A model generated the notes under the pieces. That model was not told where the DNA came from. It did no database searches and worked only from the letters and a program-made list of their open reading frames with translations. A DNA stretch of 64,000 nt, from contig JAVBMF010000024.1 of NCBI GenBank assembly GCA_031552735.1, positions 34,515 to 98,514 of the forward strand, in the 5' to 3' direction. Below, piece by piece: positions 32,133 to 40,776 of this stretch. Positions within the stretch are counted from its first letter, which is position 1; the number at the start of each line of letters is the position of its first letter. Source of the stretch: JAVBUY01 sp031552735 (GTDB taxonomy: Bacteria > Bacillota > Clostridia > Christensenellales > Aristaeellaceae). Made by a program: the position numbers and the translations under genes.

Positions 32133-33950
32133 TCACTTTGTGATCAGGCCAACCAATTTCTGGCTCCTCGCCAGAAACGCGGTCATCTCTTCGGGCGACA
32201 GCGGCCCATTGGTCAGCTTGGCTAGGTCATAGATCTGGCGGGCGATCAGGCTCGTTTCCTCTCCCGACTCGCGCGCCGCCAGCGATAGCAGTGTCGGGCT
32301 CTGCCGGTTGAGCACCAGCGTGTAATCGTCCGGCATGGCAAACGCCATATCGCCATACATGCGGCTCATGTCCTTAAACCGGCGACTCTGCTCGCCCTCC
32401 ACCAGCATCGCGGCCATGCCCTCTTCCCCTAGCGGCTTGGCCTCTACCTTCATTTCCGGCTTGCCCGCCGCCTCGCGGAACAGCGCCTCCAGCTTGGCCA
32501 CATCCAGCGCACCTTCGGCCGCGTCATCATCGGTTAGGCTGCTCACGTCCGCATCGACGCGGCGGAAGCTCACTTTCTGCTCTTTGCCGCTGTACTCCAA
32601 GAAAGAGATAAAGTTCACGTCGATAGGCGTGTCCAGCTTGACCACGCCAATGCCGCGCGCCTGATACAGCGCGATGGTCGCAGCCTGACGGTTGGCGTCG
32701 CTGGTGTAGTAGACGACGTTTTCGGCCTTGTCCTTGTTGGTCTCCAGATACTCAGCCAGCGTCACCAGACCGCCCGACACCTGCTCAAACAGCAGCGCGT
32801 CCTTCATGCGCTCGTAGAACTTTTCATCGCGCATGCAGCCAAACTTGATGAATGGGCTGATGTCATGCCAATAGGAAGCATACGCCTCGCGCTCGCTGGT
32901 GAACATGCCGGTCAGCTTGTCGGCCACCTTCTTGGTGATATGCGCCGACAGCTTGCGCACGTACCCGTCATTTTGCAGGAAGCTGCGGCTCACGTTTAGC
33001 GGCAGATCGGGACAATCGATCACGCCCTTTAGCAGCATCAAAAACTCTGGGATGACTTCCTTGATGTTGTCGGCAACGAATACCTGCCCACTGAACAGCT
33101 TAATCTCGCCCTCCATGCCGCCAAAATCCTGCTTGAGCTTGGGGAAATACAGAATCCCTTGCAGTCGGAACGGATAATCGACGTTCAGGTGCACCCAGAA
33201 CAGCGGATCATCATACTGGTGGAACACCTGATGATAGAACGCCTTGTACTGCTCGTCGGTGCAGTCGGCAGGCTTTTGCAGCCACAGCGGTTCCGTGTCG
33301 TTAATCGGCTTGGGGGTCTCCTCGGTCTTGCCGACCTCCTCCAAGTAAATCGGTACGGCCATGAACGCGCAGTAGCGATCCAGCACCTCGCGCACGCGGG
33401 ACGCCGACGCAAACTCTGCCTCGTCGTCTGCCAAATGCAGCGTGATGCGGGTGCCGCGCGCCGACAAGTCGCCCGCCTGCATTTCGTAGGTCATGCCATC
33501 GGCGCTGACCCAGCGCACCGGCTGGGCGTCGGGCGCAAAGCTTCGCGTGTCGATGGTCACCTGATCGGCCACCATGAACGCGGAATAGAAGCCTAGGCCA
33601 AAGTGACCGATGATTCCCGATGCGTCCCCGGCAGCATCCTTGTACTTCTCCAGGAAGGATTCCGCGCCGGAAAACGCCACCTGATTGATGTAGGTACCCA
33701 CCTCGTCGGCGGTCATGCCAATGCCGTTGTCAATGAATTGCAGCGTGCGCTGCTCGGCGTCAACCACCACGCGCACAGCGAAGGGGTCGTCCGGATTACC
33801 CGCCGCCATCTTGTATTTTGTGATCGCGTCGCAACCGTTGCTGACCAGCTCTCGGATGAAGATATCCTTATCCGAATAGAGCCATTTTTTGATGATGGGC
33901 ATGATATTTTCCGCATGGATAGACACCTGCCCGGTTTGTGTTTTGCTCAT
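32133..33950 (-). CDS. htpG: Chaperone HtpG (Hsp90)
   Basis: 605 residues. ATPase domain: Asn in SNGCDAITKYK, DNGIGMT, and GHFGLGFYSAFMVAD near residue 115; middle domain and C-terminal dimerisation domain follow. Start MSKTQTGQVSIHAE has AAAAGGAG 8 nt upstream. A strong promoter and an exact CIRCE operator precede it, so heat-shock control by HrcA is likely. Confidence 0.97.
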   Translation of the reverse strand: MSKTQTGQVSIHAENIMPIIKKWLYSDKDIFIRELVSNGCDAITKYKMAAGNPDDPFAVRVVVDAEQRTLQFIDNGIGMTADEVGTYINQVAFSGAESFLEKYKDAAGDASGIIGHFGLGFYSAFMVADQVTIDTRSFAPDAQPVRWVSADGMTYEMQAGDLSARGTRITLHLADDEAEFASASRVREVLDRYCAFMAVPIYLEEVGKTEETPKPINDTEPLWLQKPADCTDEQYKAFYHQVFHQYDDPLFWVHLNVDYPFRLQGILYFPKLKQDFGGMEGEIKLFSGQVFVADNIKEVIPEFLMLLKGVIDCPDLPLNVSRSFLQNDGYVRKLSAHITKKVADKLTGMFTSEREAYASYWHDISPFIKFGCMRDEKFYERMKDALLFEQVSGGLVTLAEYLETNKDKAENVVYYTSDANRQAATIALYQARGIGVVKLDTPIDVNFISFLEYSGKEQKVSFRRVDADVSSLTDDDAAEGALDVAKLEALFREAAGKPEMKVEAKPLGEEGMAAMLVEGEQSRRFKDMSRMYGDMAFAMPDDYTLVLNRQSPTLLSLAARESGEETSLIARQIYDLAKLTNGPLSPEEMTAFLARSQKLVGLITK

Positions 33951-33997
33951 GTGCATTACTCCTTTTGTGCGCGGTGATTGGATCGTAATCCTTCCCT

Positions 33998-34026
33998 ATT
34001 TTAAGACGCTACAGGAAGCATGTCAA
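33998..34026 (-). promoter_or_regulatory. htpG promoter
   Basis: Minus strand -35 TTGACA (34026-34021), 17 bp spacer, -10 TAAAAT (34003-33998): nearly consensus. Confidence 0.88.
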
Positions 34027-34033
34027 GCATTTT

Positions 34034-34060
34034 TTAGCACTCTTCGACGGAGAGTGCTAA
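34034..34060. promoter_or_regulatory. CIRCE operator (HrcA site)
   Basis: TTAGCACTC-N9-GAGTGCTAA, an exact match to the consensus. It ends 8 bp upstream of the htpG -35 and 4 bp behind the stop of the neighbouring ABC ATPase gene. Confidence 0.95.
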
Positions 34061-34064
34061 CATG

Positions 34065-34739
34065 CTACACCACCGTGTCCCGCACGATGCGGCCATCGCG
34101 CACGGCGATGCGGCGCGTGGCCTGCTGCGCGACCGACGGATCATGCGTGATGAGCACGACGGTGGTGCCCTGCTCGTGCAGCCCGTGCAGGATGCGCAGT
34201 ACCTCTGCCCCGGACTGGGTGTCGAGGTTTCCGGTCGGCTCGTCGGCCAGGATGACCGGCGGCTGCCCAATCAGCGCCCGGGCAATGGCCACGCGCTGCT
34301 GCTGCCCGCCGGAGAGCTGTGTGGGGCGATGCTCCAGCCGAGCGCCCAGCCCCACGCGCTCCAGCGCCTCGGTCGCGGCCATGCGGCGCGCATGCCGGTC
34401 GATGCCGCGCAGTGCCAGCGGCAACGCCACGTTGTCCACCGCCGACAGGCGCGGCAACAACTGAAAGCCTTGAAAAATGAAACCGATCTTGCGGCTGCGG
34501 ATGTACGCCAGCTCCTCCGCGCGCATCGCGCTGACCAGACTGTCGTCCAGCTTATAGCTGCCTTCTGTGGGCTTGTCCAGACAACCCATGATGTGCATTA
34601 GTGTACTCTTGCCGCTGCCCGACGGCCCAATGATCGCCACAAACTCGCCCGCGCGGATATGGAATGACACACCGTCCAGCGCCGCGATCTCCTCCCCACC
34701 CAGCGGATAGACTTTGCGGATGCCAACCAGTTCGATCAA
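34065..34739 (-). CDS. MacB/LolD-type ABC transporter ATP-binding protein (unpaired)
   Basis: 224 residues: Walker A GPSGSGKST, Q-loop FIFQGFQLL, signature LSGGQQQRVAIARAL, Walker B VILADEPTGNLD, switch LITHD. Same subtype as the ATPase at 384. No FtsX-type permease is adjacent; the neighbours are a YfhO-like gene and htpG. The start is taken as TTG (MIELVGIRKVYPLGG), with GGGAGG spaced 8 nt; this Shine-Dalgarno lies in the right arm of the upstream terminator hairpin. Confidence 0.85.
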   Translation of the reverse strand: MIELVGIRKVYPLGGEEIAALDGVSFHIRAGEFVAIIGPSGSGKSTLMHIMGCLDKPTEGSYKLDDSLVSAMRAEELAYIRSRKIGFIFQGFQLLPRLSAVDNVALPLALRGIDRHARRMAATEALERVGLGARLEHRPTQLSGGQQQRVAIARALIGQPPVILADEPTGNLDTQSGAEVLRILHGLHEQGTTVVLITHDPSVAQQATRRIAVRDGRIVRDTVV

Positions 34740-34742
34740 AAG

Positions 34743-34764
34743 AAAAACCTCCCTTGCGGGAGGT
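34743..34764 (-). terminator. Terminator hairpin that also holds the next Shine-Dalgarno
   Basis: Minus strand ACCTCCC/GGGAGGT with a GCAA loop, then TTTTTCTTTT. It ends the YfhO-like gene. Its right arm is the ribosome binding site of the ABC ATPase gene, so folding would hide that site. Confidence 0.8.
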
Positions 34765-34791
34765 AGTATGCGCAAAAGGTGGGTTTGCGCA

Positions 34792-37353
34792 TCAGCGTTT
34801 TTTTCGGCCGCGCGCCCACGCCCAGCCAAGTGCAATGACCAGCGCCGCCAATGATATCGCCGCGCCGATCCACATGCCCGGCGGCGCAAAGTGCATACGG
34901 ATGCTGTGCTCGCCTTCGGTCAGCCGCACCGCCATCAGCGCGCCAAACGCGCGCTCCACCTCCGCCGGTTCACCGTCCACCCACGCGCGCCATCCTTTCA
35001 CCCATGGGATGGTGAGCAGCAGTGCCTGATCCGGCTTGTGCACGCTGACCGTACCCTCGATGCGCGTGCCGCCCAGCCGCGTCCAGCGCGCGGGCTGCGC
35101 CATCACTTCGGCGGCAAGCTGTTTGAGCAACACCGCGTCCTCCGCATAGCATATCGGTGTGCCCACCGAAAGATGCTGATCCAGCGGCACAATTCGCACC
35201 GTCACCTGCTCGCCCGGTGCAAAGCTGCCCAGCGGCAGCGTGCCATAGCCCCACCATTGCAGCAACTCGTCGGCACGGCGTCCATTGACCCACAACTCCG
35301 CCATGTAGCACAGGCCATCCGCCTTCTGACAATACAGATACAGCATATCGGCGCTGGGCGCGATCAGCGTGTAGGTGATACTCGCCGGTTGGCTGGCATC
35401 GGTTTTTACATACAGCGGATCGACCGCACCGGGCAGCGTTGTCAAAGACAGGTTCTCCAGCGCCGCCGCACCCAGCGATACCGGGGACAGAATCGGCGCC
35501 GGGTGCCCGGTGATCGCTGCCCACAGGTCGTTTTGCCGTACCAGCGGATCCACCGCTTGCCAGTCCTGCCCCAACACAGCGGCGTTCGCCACAAACCCAA
35601 TCGGCAGGGCGGCATCGCTTTCCATAATCTCTATGGTGCCCACCTTTGCCCGCGACATGTAGAACGGCATGGGAACATGTCCCTCATTGGCCAGCACAAA
35701 CCGGATGCCGAGCAATTGATCCATCGTCGCTGTACCGCTCAGACCGTGACCTGCCCACATACCGGAATCCTGATATCCCGCTTCATGCAAAAACAGGCGC
35801 GTGGATTGTTTCTCGCTGCTGCTGAAATGCGTCCGTCCCAAATAGTTAAACAGCATGCCATCGTTAAACCCGTACGGCGTCTGCCGCTCCAGTCGCGCGC
35901 CTTTCAAATCGTCGCCCAACGCCTGCCGCACCGCGCGCATGTCCGCCTCGTGCGCCGCATACACCACCCTCGGCTCATATTGCAGCAGACGCAGGCACTG
36001 CCACGCGCCGACCACCATCTCCGCGCATACCAGCGCGACCAGCGCGAGGCTGAGCAGGCGTGACGGCCGCTTGATCGCCCACCCCGTCCCCGCCAGCAGC
36101 GCCAGGCAAAAGGCAACGTTGACCGCCAGCGCGCGCCAGGGCAGCGTCTCCGCCGCGCTCCATGCCGCCCACAGCCCCAGCGCGATCACTGCGCCCAGCC
36201 CCCAGCCCAGCGTCCGCGCACGTCCCTCGGCAACCACGGCAGTGAGTCCGCGCACCGCCAGCCACAGCAGCACAAACGACCACACAAAGCTCTGCCGAAA
36301 CGGATACCAGACCGGTGCGTTCAGCCCATGCCACAGCAGATTGAGCGGGCCATAGGCCATGCAGGCATAGAGAACCAGCAGCAGCGCCGCCGACGCGATT
36401 TTCTCGCGCCAGCCGATGCTGCAGCTCGCAAAGAAGCAGCCCACGCCGCCCAGCGCCAGCATGCCCGCGCATAGGTTGGGCAATCCGTGGTTCTGATAAT
36501 CCTCCACCGCAAACGTGCCGCCAAAGAGCCGGGCAACAAACTGTGGCGGCGTGAACGTCCAGTTGCCCGCCAGCGACCAGCCGCCAAAGCTGGCCTTGCC
36601 CCCGGCCAGCGACTGCATCAGCGGCAGCAGCAACCACGCGCACAGCGCCCCGGCCAGCAGCGATGCCCCTGCAAAGCGCGCCGCCACACGCCAACCGCCA
36701 TGCTCCCTGCCGCCCAGCATCCGCGTGACAAAAAAAAGCACACTGAACAGGCACAGCATCGCACCGATGTAGTAGTTCGTGACAATGGCGGCGGTCAGGC
36801 TGATCAGGTACACCCACGGCGCACCGCCGCGCGCCAAGCGATGGAGCCCCAGCGCGATCATCGGCAACCAGATTAAGCCATCCATCCACATCAGGTTCTG
36901 CTGATAGACCACGGCATAGGCCATCAGCGCGTAGCACACCGACGCGCCGAGCGCCAGCCATTCTGGCGCGCTGGACTGCTCGCGCCGCAGCAGCGCATGC
37001 ATGCTCAATCCGCACAGCCCGGCCTTGATCAGCGTTACGATGGCCACCGCTTCGGGCAGCAGCCGATCAGGCATCAGCAAAAAGACGAAATTGACCGGGC
37101 TCATCAGGTAGTAGGCGATCAGGCCCACCATCTCGCCGCCCAACCCCTTTTGCAGTGAAAACAGCAGCCCTTCCCCGCCCAGCAGTGCGTGCTTTCCCCA
37201 CGCGAAAAAGGCGGTATATTGCTGCCGCATATCATAAAACAGCAGTGTCCGGTCGCCCAGCGGCGCCAAACGCGTTCCCACATAGACCGCCAGCAGGCAC
37301 ACTATCGGCAGCCCAAATGCCGCAACCGCGCCCAACAACCGCTTGCCTCGCAT
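34792..37353 (-). CDS. YfhO-family membrane protein
   Basis: 853 residues. About a dozen membrane helices in the first 480 residues and one at the C-terminus, with a large extracytoplasmic region between (about 490-830). Family blocks include DMRQQYTAFFAWGKHAL near residue 45 and YYLMSPVNFVFLLMP. YfhO proteins are GT-C-fold relatives proposed to glycosylate lipoteichoic acid or other wall polymers. ATG at 37353 has AAAGGCGG upstream; a GTG 18 bp earlier is possible. Single-gene unit. Confidence 0.88.
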   Translation of the reverse strand: MRGKRLLGAVAAFGLPIVCLLAVYVGTRLAPLGDRTLLFYDMRQQYTAFFAWGKHALLGGEGLLFSLQKGLGGEMVGLIAYYLMSPVNFVFLLMPDRLLPEAVAIVTLIKAGLCGLSMHALLRREQSSAPEWLALGASVCYALMAYAVVYQQNLMWMDGLIWLPMIALGLHRLARGGAPWVYLISLTAAIVTNYYIGAMLCLFSVLFFVTRMLGGREHGGWRVAARFAGASLLAGALCAWLLLPLMQSLAGGKASFGGWSLAGNWTFTPPQFVARLFGGTFAVEDYQNHGLPNLCAGMLALGGVGCFFASCSIGWREKIASAALLLVLYACMAYGPLNLLWHGLNAPVWYPFRQSFVWSFVLLWLAVRGLTAVVAEGRARTLGWGLGAVIALGLWAAWSAAETLPWRALAVNVAFCLALLAGTGWAIKRPSRLLSLALVALVCAEMVVGAWQCLRLLQYEPRVVYAAHEADMRAVRQALGDDLKGARLERQTPYGFNDGMLFNYLGRTHFSSSEKQSTRLFLHEAGYQDSGMWAGHGLSGTATMDQLLGIRFVLANEGHVPMPFYMSRAKVGTIEIMESDAALPIGFVANAAVLGQDWQAVDPLVRQNDLWAAITGHPAPILSPVSLGAAALENLSLTTLPGAVDPLYVKTDASQPASITYTLIAPSADMLYLYCQKADGLCYMAELWVNGRRADELLQWWGYGTLPLGSFAPGEQVTVRIVPLDQHLSVGTPICYAEDAVLLKQLAAEVMAQPARWTRLGGTRIEGTVSVHKPDQALLLTIPWVKGWRAWVDGEPAEVERAFGALMAVRLTEGEHSIRMHFAPPGMWIGAAISLAALVIALGWAWARGRKKR

Positions 37354-37391
37354 CGGCGCACCGCCTTTCACCTGCTGTATACAATAGGGAT

Positions 37392-37400
37392 ACTATACCA
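37392..37400 (-). promoter_or_regulatory. Extended -10 for the YfhO-like gene
   Basis: Minus strand TGGTATAGT, 38 bp upstream of the start and directly behind the hslU terminator; no good -35. Confidence 0.5.
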
Positions 37401-37411
37401 GAAAACCCCAC

Positions 37412-37442
37412 AAAAAAGAAGAGCTCCGCCGCAAGGCGGAGC
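37412..37442 (-). terminator. Terminator of the hslVU transcript
   Basis: GCTCCGCC/GGCGGAGC with a 4-base loop, followed on the minus strand by TCTTCTTTTTT. Confidence 0.88.
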
Positions 37443-37459
37443 CCATAGACACCAGCGCA

Positions 37460-38821
37460 TCAGAGAATGTATCGCGTCAAATCCTGCGTCTGCGCGTCGC
37501 CCAGATGCTCTTTCACATAATCGCCGGTGATGCGCACCTCGATCTCCGGCATGTCCCCAGCCGCGTTGAATGAGATATCCTCCAGCAGCCGCTCAAACAC
37601 CGTGTTCAGCCGCCGCGCGCCGATGTCCTCCTGCGTTTCGTTGGCAGCAAAGGCGGCGGTGGCCAGCGCGTCCAGTGCCTCGGCCTCGAATACCAGCTTC
37701 ACATGGTCCACACCGAGCAACGCCTCATACTGGCGGGTCAATGCGTTTTCCGGCTGGGTCAGGATGCGGCGGAAGTCCTCGCGCGTCAGCGAGGCCAGTG
37801 TCACGCGCACCGGGAAGCGGCCCTGCAATTCTGGAATCAGGTCGGTTACCTTGGCCACATGGAATGCGCCCGCGGCGATGAACAGCATGAAGTCGGTCTT
37901 GACCGGCCCATACTTGGTGTTGACCGTGCTGCCCTCCACGATGGGCAGGATGTCGCGCTGCACGCCCTCGCGGGACACATCCGGGCCGTGGCCGCCTGTG
38001 GAGCGCCCGGCGATTTTGTCGATCTCGTCGATGAACACGATGCCGTCCTGCTCGGCACGGCGGATGGCCTCCTCGGTCACCGCGTCCATGTCGATGAGCT
38101 TGGCTTCCTCTTCACTGGTTAATAGGCGGCGCGCCTCGGCCACCTTCACGCGGCGCATCTTGGTGCGTTTGGGCATCATGCCGCCCATCATGTCGCCGAT
38201 ATTGACCGCTGCGCCGTTGATCTCGACGTTCTGCGGTGCTTCCTCCACTTCGATCTCGATCTCGACCTGCTCCAGCTCGCCCTTCATCAACTGCTGGCGC
38301 AGCGCGTCGCGCTTGGTCGCGATCTGTTGCTTCTCCTCATCGGACATCTCCGGCTCCTTGGGCTTGTTGCCCAGAAAGATGTCGATCGGGTTGCTGGCTT
38401 TCTTTTTCGGGTGCAGCAGCAGCGACACCAGCCGATCCTCGGCCAGCACCTGCGCGCGGGCTTTCACCTTGTCGGCAGCTTCTTCCTTGACCATGCGGAT
38501 CGACGCCTCGACCAGATCGCGCACGATGGAGTCCACATCGCGGCCCACGTAGCCGACCTCGGTAAATTTGGTGGCCTCGACCTTCACAAACGGTGCTTCG
38601 ACCAGCTTGGCCAAGCGGCGGGCGATCTCGGTCTTGCCTACGCCGGTCGGCCCCATCATCAGGATATTCTTGGGTGTGATCTCATCGCGCACCACCTCGG
38701 GCAGTTGCGCGCGGCGATAGCGGTTGCGCAACGCGACGGCGACCGCGCGCTTGGCGTCATTTTGCCCGACAATATAGCGGTCGAGCTCGCGGACAATCTC
38801 CTTGGGCGTCAGCTGTGCCAT
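37460..38821 (-). CDS. hslU: ATP-dependent protease ATPase subunit HslU
   Basis: 453 residues. AAA+ unfoldase feeding substrates into HslV. N-terminal TPKEIVRELDRYIVGQ, Walker A GPTGVGKTE, pore motif GYVGRD, intermediate domain (about 110-230), Walker B VFIDEIDKIAG, sensor ALLGVDHV and C-terminal LTRYIL for docking to HslV. It starts 4 bp behind the hslV stop. Confidence 0.97.
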   Translation of the reverse strand: MAQLTPKEIVRELDRYIVGQNDAKRAVAVALRNRYRRAQLPEVVRDEITPKNILMMGPTGVGKTEIARRLAKLVEAPFVKVEATKFTEVGYVGRDVDSIVRDLVEASIRMVKEEAADKVKARAQVLAEDRLVSLLLHPKKKASNPIDIFLGNKPKEPEMSDEEKQQIATKRDALRQQLMKGELEQVEIEIEVEEAPQNVEINGAAVNIGDMMGGMMPKRTKMRRVKVAEARRLLTSEEEAKLIDMDAVTEEAIRRAEQDGIVFIDEIDKIAGRSTGGHGPDVSREGVQRDILPIVEGSTVNTKYGPVKTDFMLFIAAGAFHVAKVTDLIPELQGRFPVRVTLASLTREDFRRILTQPENALTRQYEALLGVDHVKLVFEAEALDALATAAFAANETQEDIGARRLNTVFERLLEDISFNAAGDMPEIEVRITGDYVKEHLGDAQTQDLTRYIL

Positions 38822-38825
38822 CTCG

Positions 38826-39359
38826 TCAGACCTCCTCGACGATTACGTTGTGGTTGGTGTACACGCAGATGTCGGCAGCGATGTGCAGCGCGCGCTCGGC
38901 AATCTCCTTCGCCGACAGGTTGGTATTTTCGCGCATGGCGCGCGCGGCAGCCATCGCGTAGTTGCCGCCGGAACCGACTGCCGCCACGCCGTCGTCGGGG
39001 CTAATCACTTCGCCGGTGCCCGACACGATGAGCAGTTCCTCTTTGTTGGCGACGATGAGCATCGCGTCCAGCTTGCGCATCGCCTTGTCACTGCGCCAGT
39101 CCTGCGCCAACTCCACAGCGGCGCGTTGCAGATTGCCCGCGTACTGGGTCAGCTTCTCCTCGAAGCGCTCGCACAGCGAAAACGCGTCGGCCACCGATCC
39201 GGCAAAGCCGACCACAACCTGCCCGCCAAAGATGCGCCGCACCTTATGCGCATGCGCCTTAAAGATCGTATGTTCACCCATCGTCACCTGTCCGTCGCCC
39301 GCCACGGCGCATTGTCCGTCGCGGCGCACGGCGCAGATGGTGGTGCCTCGCATATCCAT
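38826..39359 (-). CDS. hslV: ATP-dependent protease peptidase subunit HslV
   Basis: 177 residues. N-terminal-nucleophile peptidase; the catalytic Thr becomes N-terminal after removal of the leader before TTICAVRRDG. GDGQVTMGEH and GSGGNYAMAAARA are family blocks. The start MDMRGTT has AGGAGG spaced 7 nt. It has a separate promoter within an inverted repeat. A xerC gene, often here in Firmicutes, is missing. Confidence 0.96.
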   Translation of the reverse strand: MDMRGTTICAVRRDGQCAVAGDGQVTMGEHTIFKAHAHKVRRIFGGQVVVGFAGSVADAFSLCERFEEKLTQYAGNLQRAAVELAQDWRSDKAMRKLDAMLIVANKEELLIVSGTGEVISPDDGVAAVGSGGNYAMAAARAMRENTNLSAKEIAERALHIAADICVYTNHNVIVEEV

Positions 39360-39394
39360 GCATCTTCCTCCTTGTTCCCCGATCGTATGGCGAT

Positions 39395-39429
39395 AGTATA
39401 AGACGATTGTCCGCAAAAGACAATCGTCT
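39395..39429 (-). promoter_or_regulatory. hslV promoter inside a dyad
   Basis: Minus strand -35 TTGTCT (39423-39418), 17 bp spacer, -10 TATACT (39400-39395). A perfect 11 bp dyad AGACGATTGTC/GACAATCGTCT (39401-39429) covers the -35 and spacer, a good operator candidate. Confidence 0.7.
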
Positions 39430-39441
39430 AAGCCCCATTTG

Positions 39442-40776
39442 TCATTTTTGCCGCTCAAAGTCCGTCATAAGCGGATTGCTACGGATCGCCTCAATGGTGT
39501 CGATGGCGCGGTTGGCGATGTATGCGTATCGCTCCTGCTTGTTTCGGATGCGCTTGCCCGCATCCTCGATGATGCCGAAGTTTATGTTCATCGGCTGAAA
39601 GTCGCTGTTGGGCGCGGCGATGTAGTGCGCCAGCGCGCCGATCGCCGTGCGGCGGGTGAAGTCCACCGGCGGTTGTCCGGTCAGTTGTCGCGCCAGCGAC
39701 AGCCCGGCGACCAGCCCCGACGCTGCCGATTCCACATAGCCCTCCACGCCGGTCATCTGCCCGGCGAAGTATAGGCCGGGCCGCGCAATCATCTGATAGG
39801 TGCTATCCAGCACGCCGGGCGCATGCAGGAAGGTATTGCGGTGCATCACGCCGTAGCGGGCAAACTCCGCATTTTCCAGCCCCGGAATCATGCGGAATAC
39901 GCGCCGTTGCTCGCCGAATTTCAGCCGTGTCTGGAACCCGACCAGGTTATACAGCGTGCCTGCCGCGTCATCCTGGCGCAGTTGCACCACCGCGTATGCG
40001 CCACGCCCGGTGCGCGGGTCGGTCAGTCCGACAGGCTTTAGGGGCCCAAACGCGATGGCCATTGGCCCGCGCGATGCCATGACCTCGATGGGCATGCAGC
40101 CTTCAAACACCTGTGTTCCGTCAAACTCGTGCACGTCGGCGGTCTCAGCGGTCAGCAGCGCGTGACAGAATGCCTCGTACTGCTGCTTGTTCATCGGGCA
40201 GTTCAGGTAGTCGTTGCCCTTGCCGTAACGGCTGGCGCGGTAGACGATGTCCATGTCCAGCGACTCGGCGGTGACAATCGGCGCGGCCGCGTCAAAAAAG
40301 CGCAGCGTGCCCATGCCGGGCAGCGCGGCGATATCAGCGGCCAGCGCGTCGGCGGTCAACGGGCCGGTGGCGACAACGCATGGCGCATCCGGCACACGCG
40401 TGATCTCCTCGTGCGCGATGGTCACCAGCGGATGCTCCGCCAGTGCGCGCGTAACCGCGCCGGAGAACAGGTCGCGGTCCACCGCCAGCGCGCTGCCCGC
40501 AGGCACTGTGGCCGCGTCCGCCGCGCGCAGGATCAACGAATCGAGCTGGCGCATCTCCTCCTTGAGCAGCCCGGCTGCGTTGGTCAGCTCATTGCTGCGC
40601 AAGGAATTGGAGCACACCAGCTCAGCAAATCCGTCGGCGTGGTGCGCCGGTGTCTTTTTGCTCGGCTTCATATCGATCAGCGTCACCGCGACACCGCGCC
40701 TCACCAACTGCCAGGCCGCCTCGCAGCCCGCCAGCCCCGCGCCGATCACGGTCGCGCTCTTTGTTACGTCTGTCAC
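39442..40776 (-). CDS. trmFO: Methylenetetrahydrofolate--tRNA-(uracil-54-C5)-methyltransferase
   Basis: 444 residues. Flavoprotein making ribothymidine at tRNA position 54 with methylene-THF. N-terminal FAD site VIGAGLAGCEAAWQLVRRG; CSNSLRSNELTNAAGLLKEEM and MTGVEGYVESAASGLVAG are diagnostic. GTG start; the GTGA overlaps the topA stop. Confidence 0.97.
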   Translation of the reverse strand: MTDVTKSATVIGAGLAGCEAAWQLVRRGVAVTLIDMKPSKKTPAHHADGFAELVCSNSLRSNELTNAAGLLKEEMRQLDSLILRAADAATVPAGSALAVDRDLFSGAVTRALAEHPLVTIAHEEITRVPDAPCVVATGPLTADALAADIAALPGMGTLRFFDAAAPIVTAESLDMDIVYRASRYGKGNDYLNCPMNKQQYEAFCHALLTAETADVHEFDGTQVFEGCMPIEVMASRGPMAIAFGPLKPVGLTDPRTGRGAYAVVQLRQDDAAGTLYNLVGFQTRLKFGEQRRVFRMIPGLENAEFARYGVMHRNTFLHAPGVLDSTYQMIARPGLYFAGQMTGVEGYVESAASGLVAGLSLARQLTGQPPVDFTRRTAIGALAHYIAAPNSDFQPMNINFGIIEDAGKRIRNKQERYAYIANRAIDTIEAIRSNPLMTDFERQK

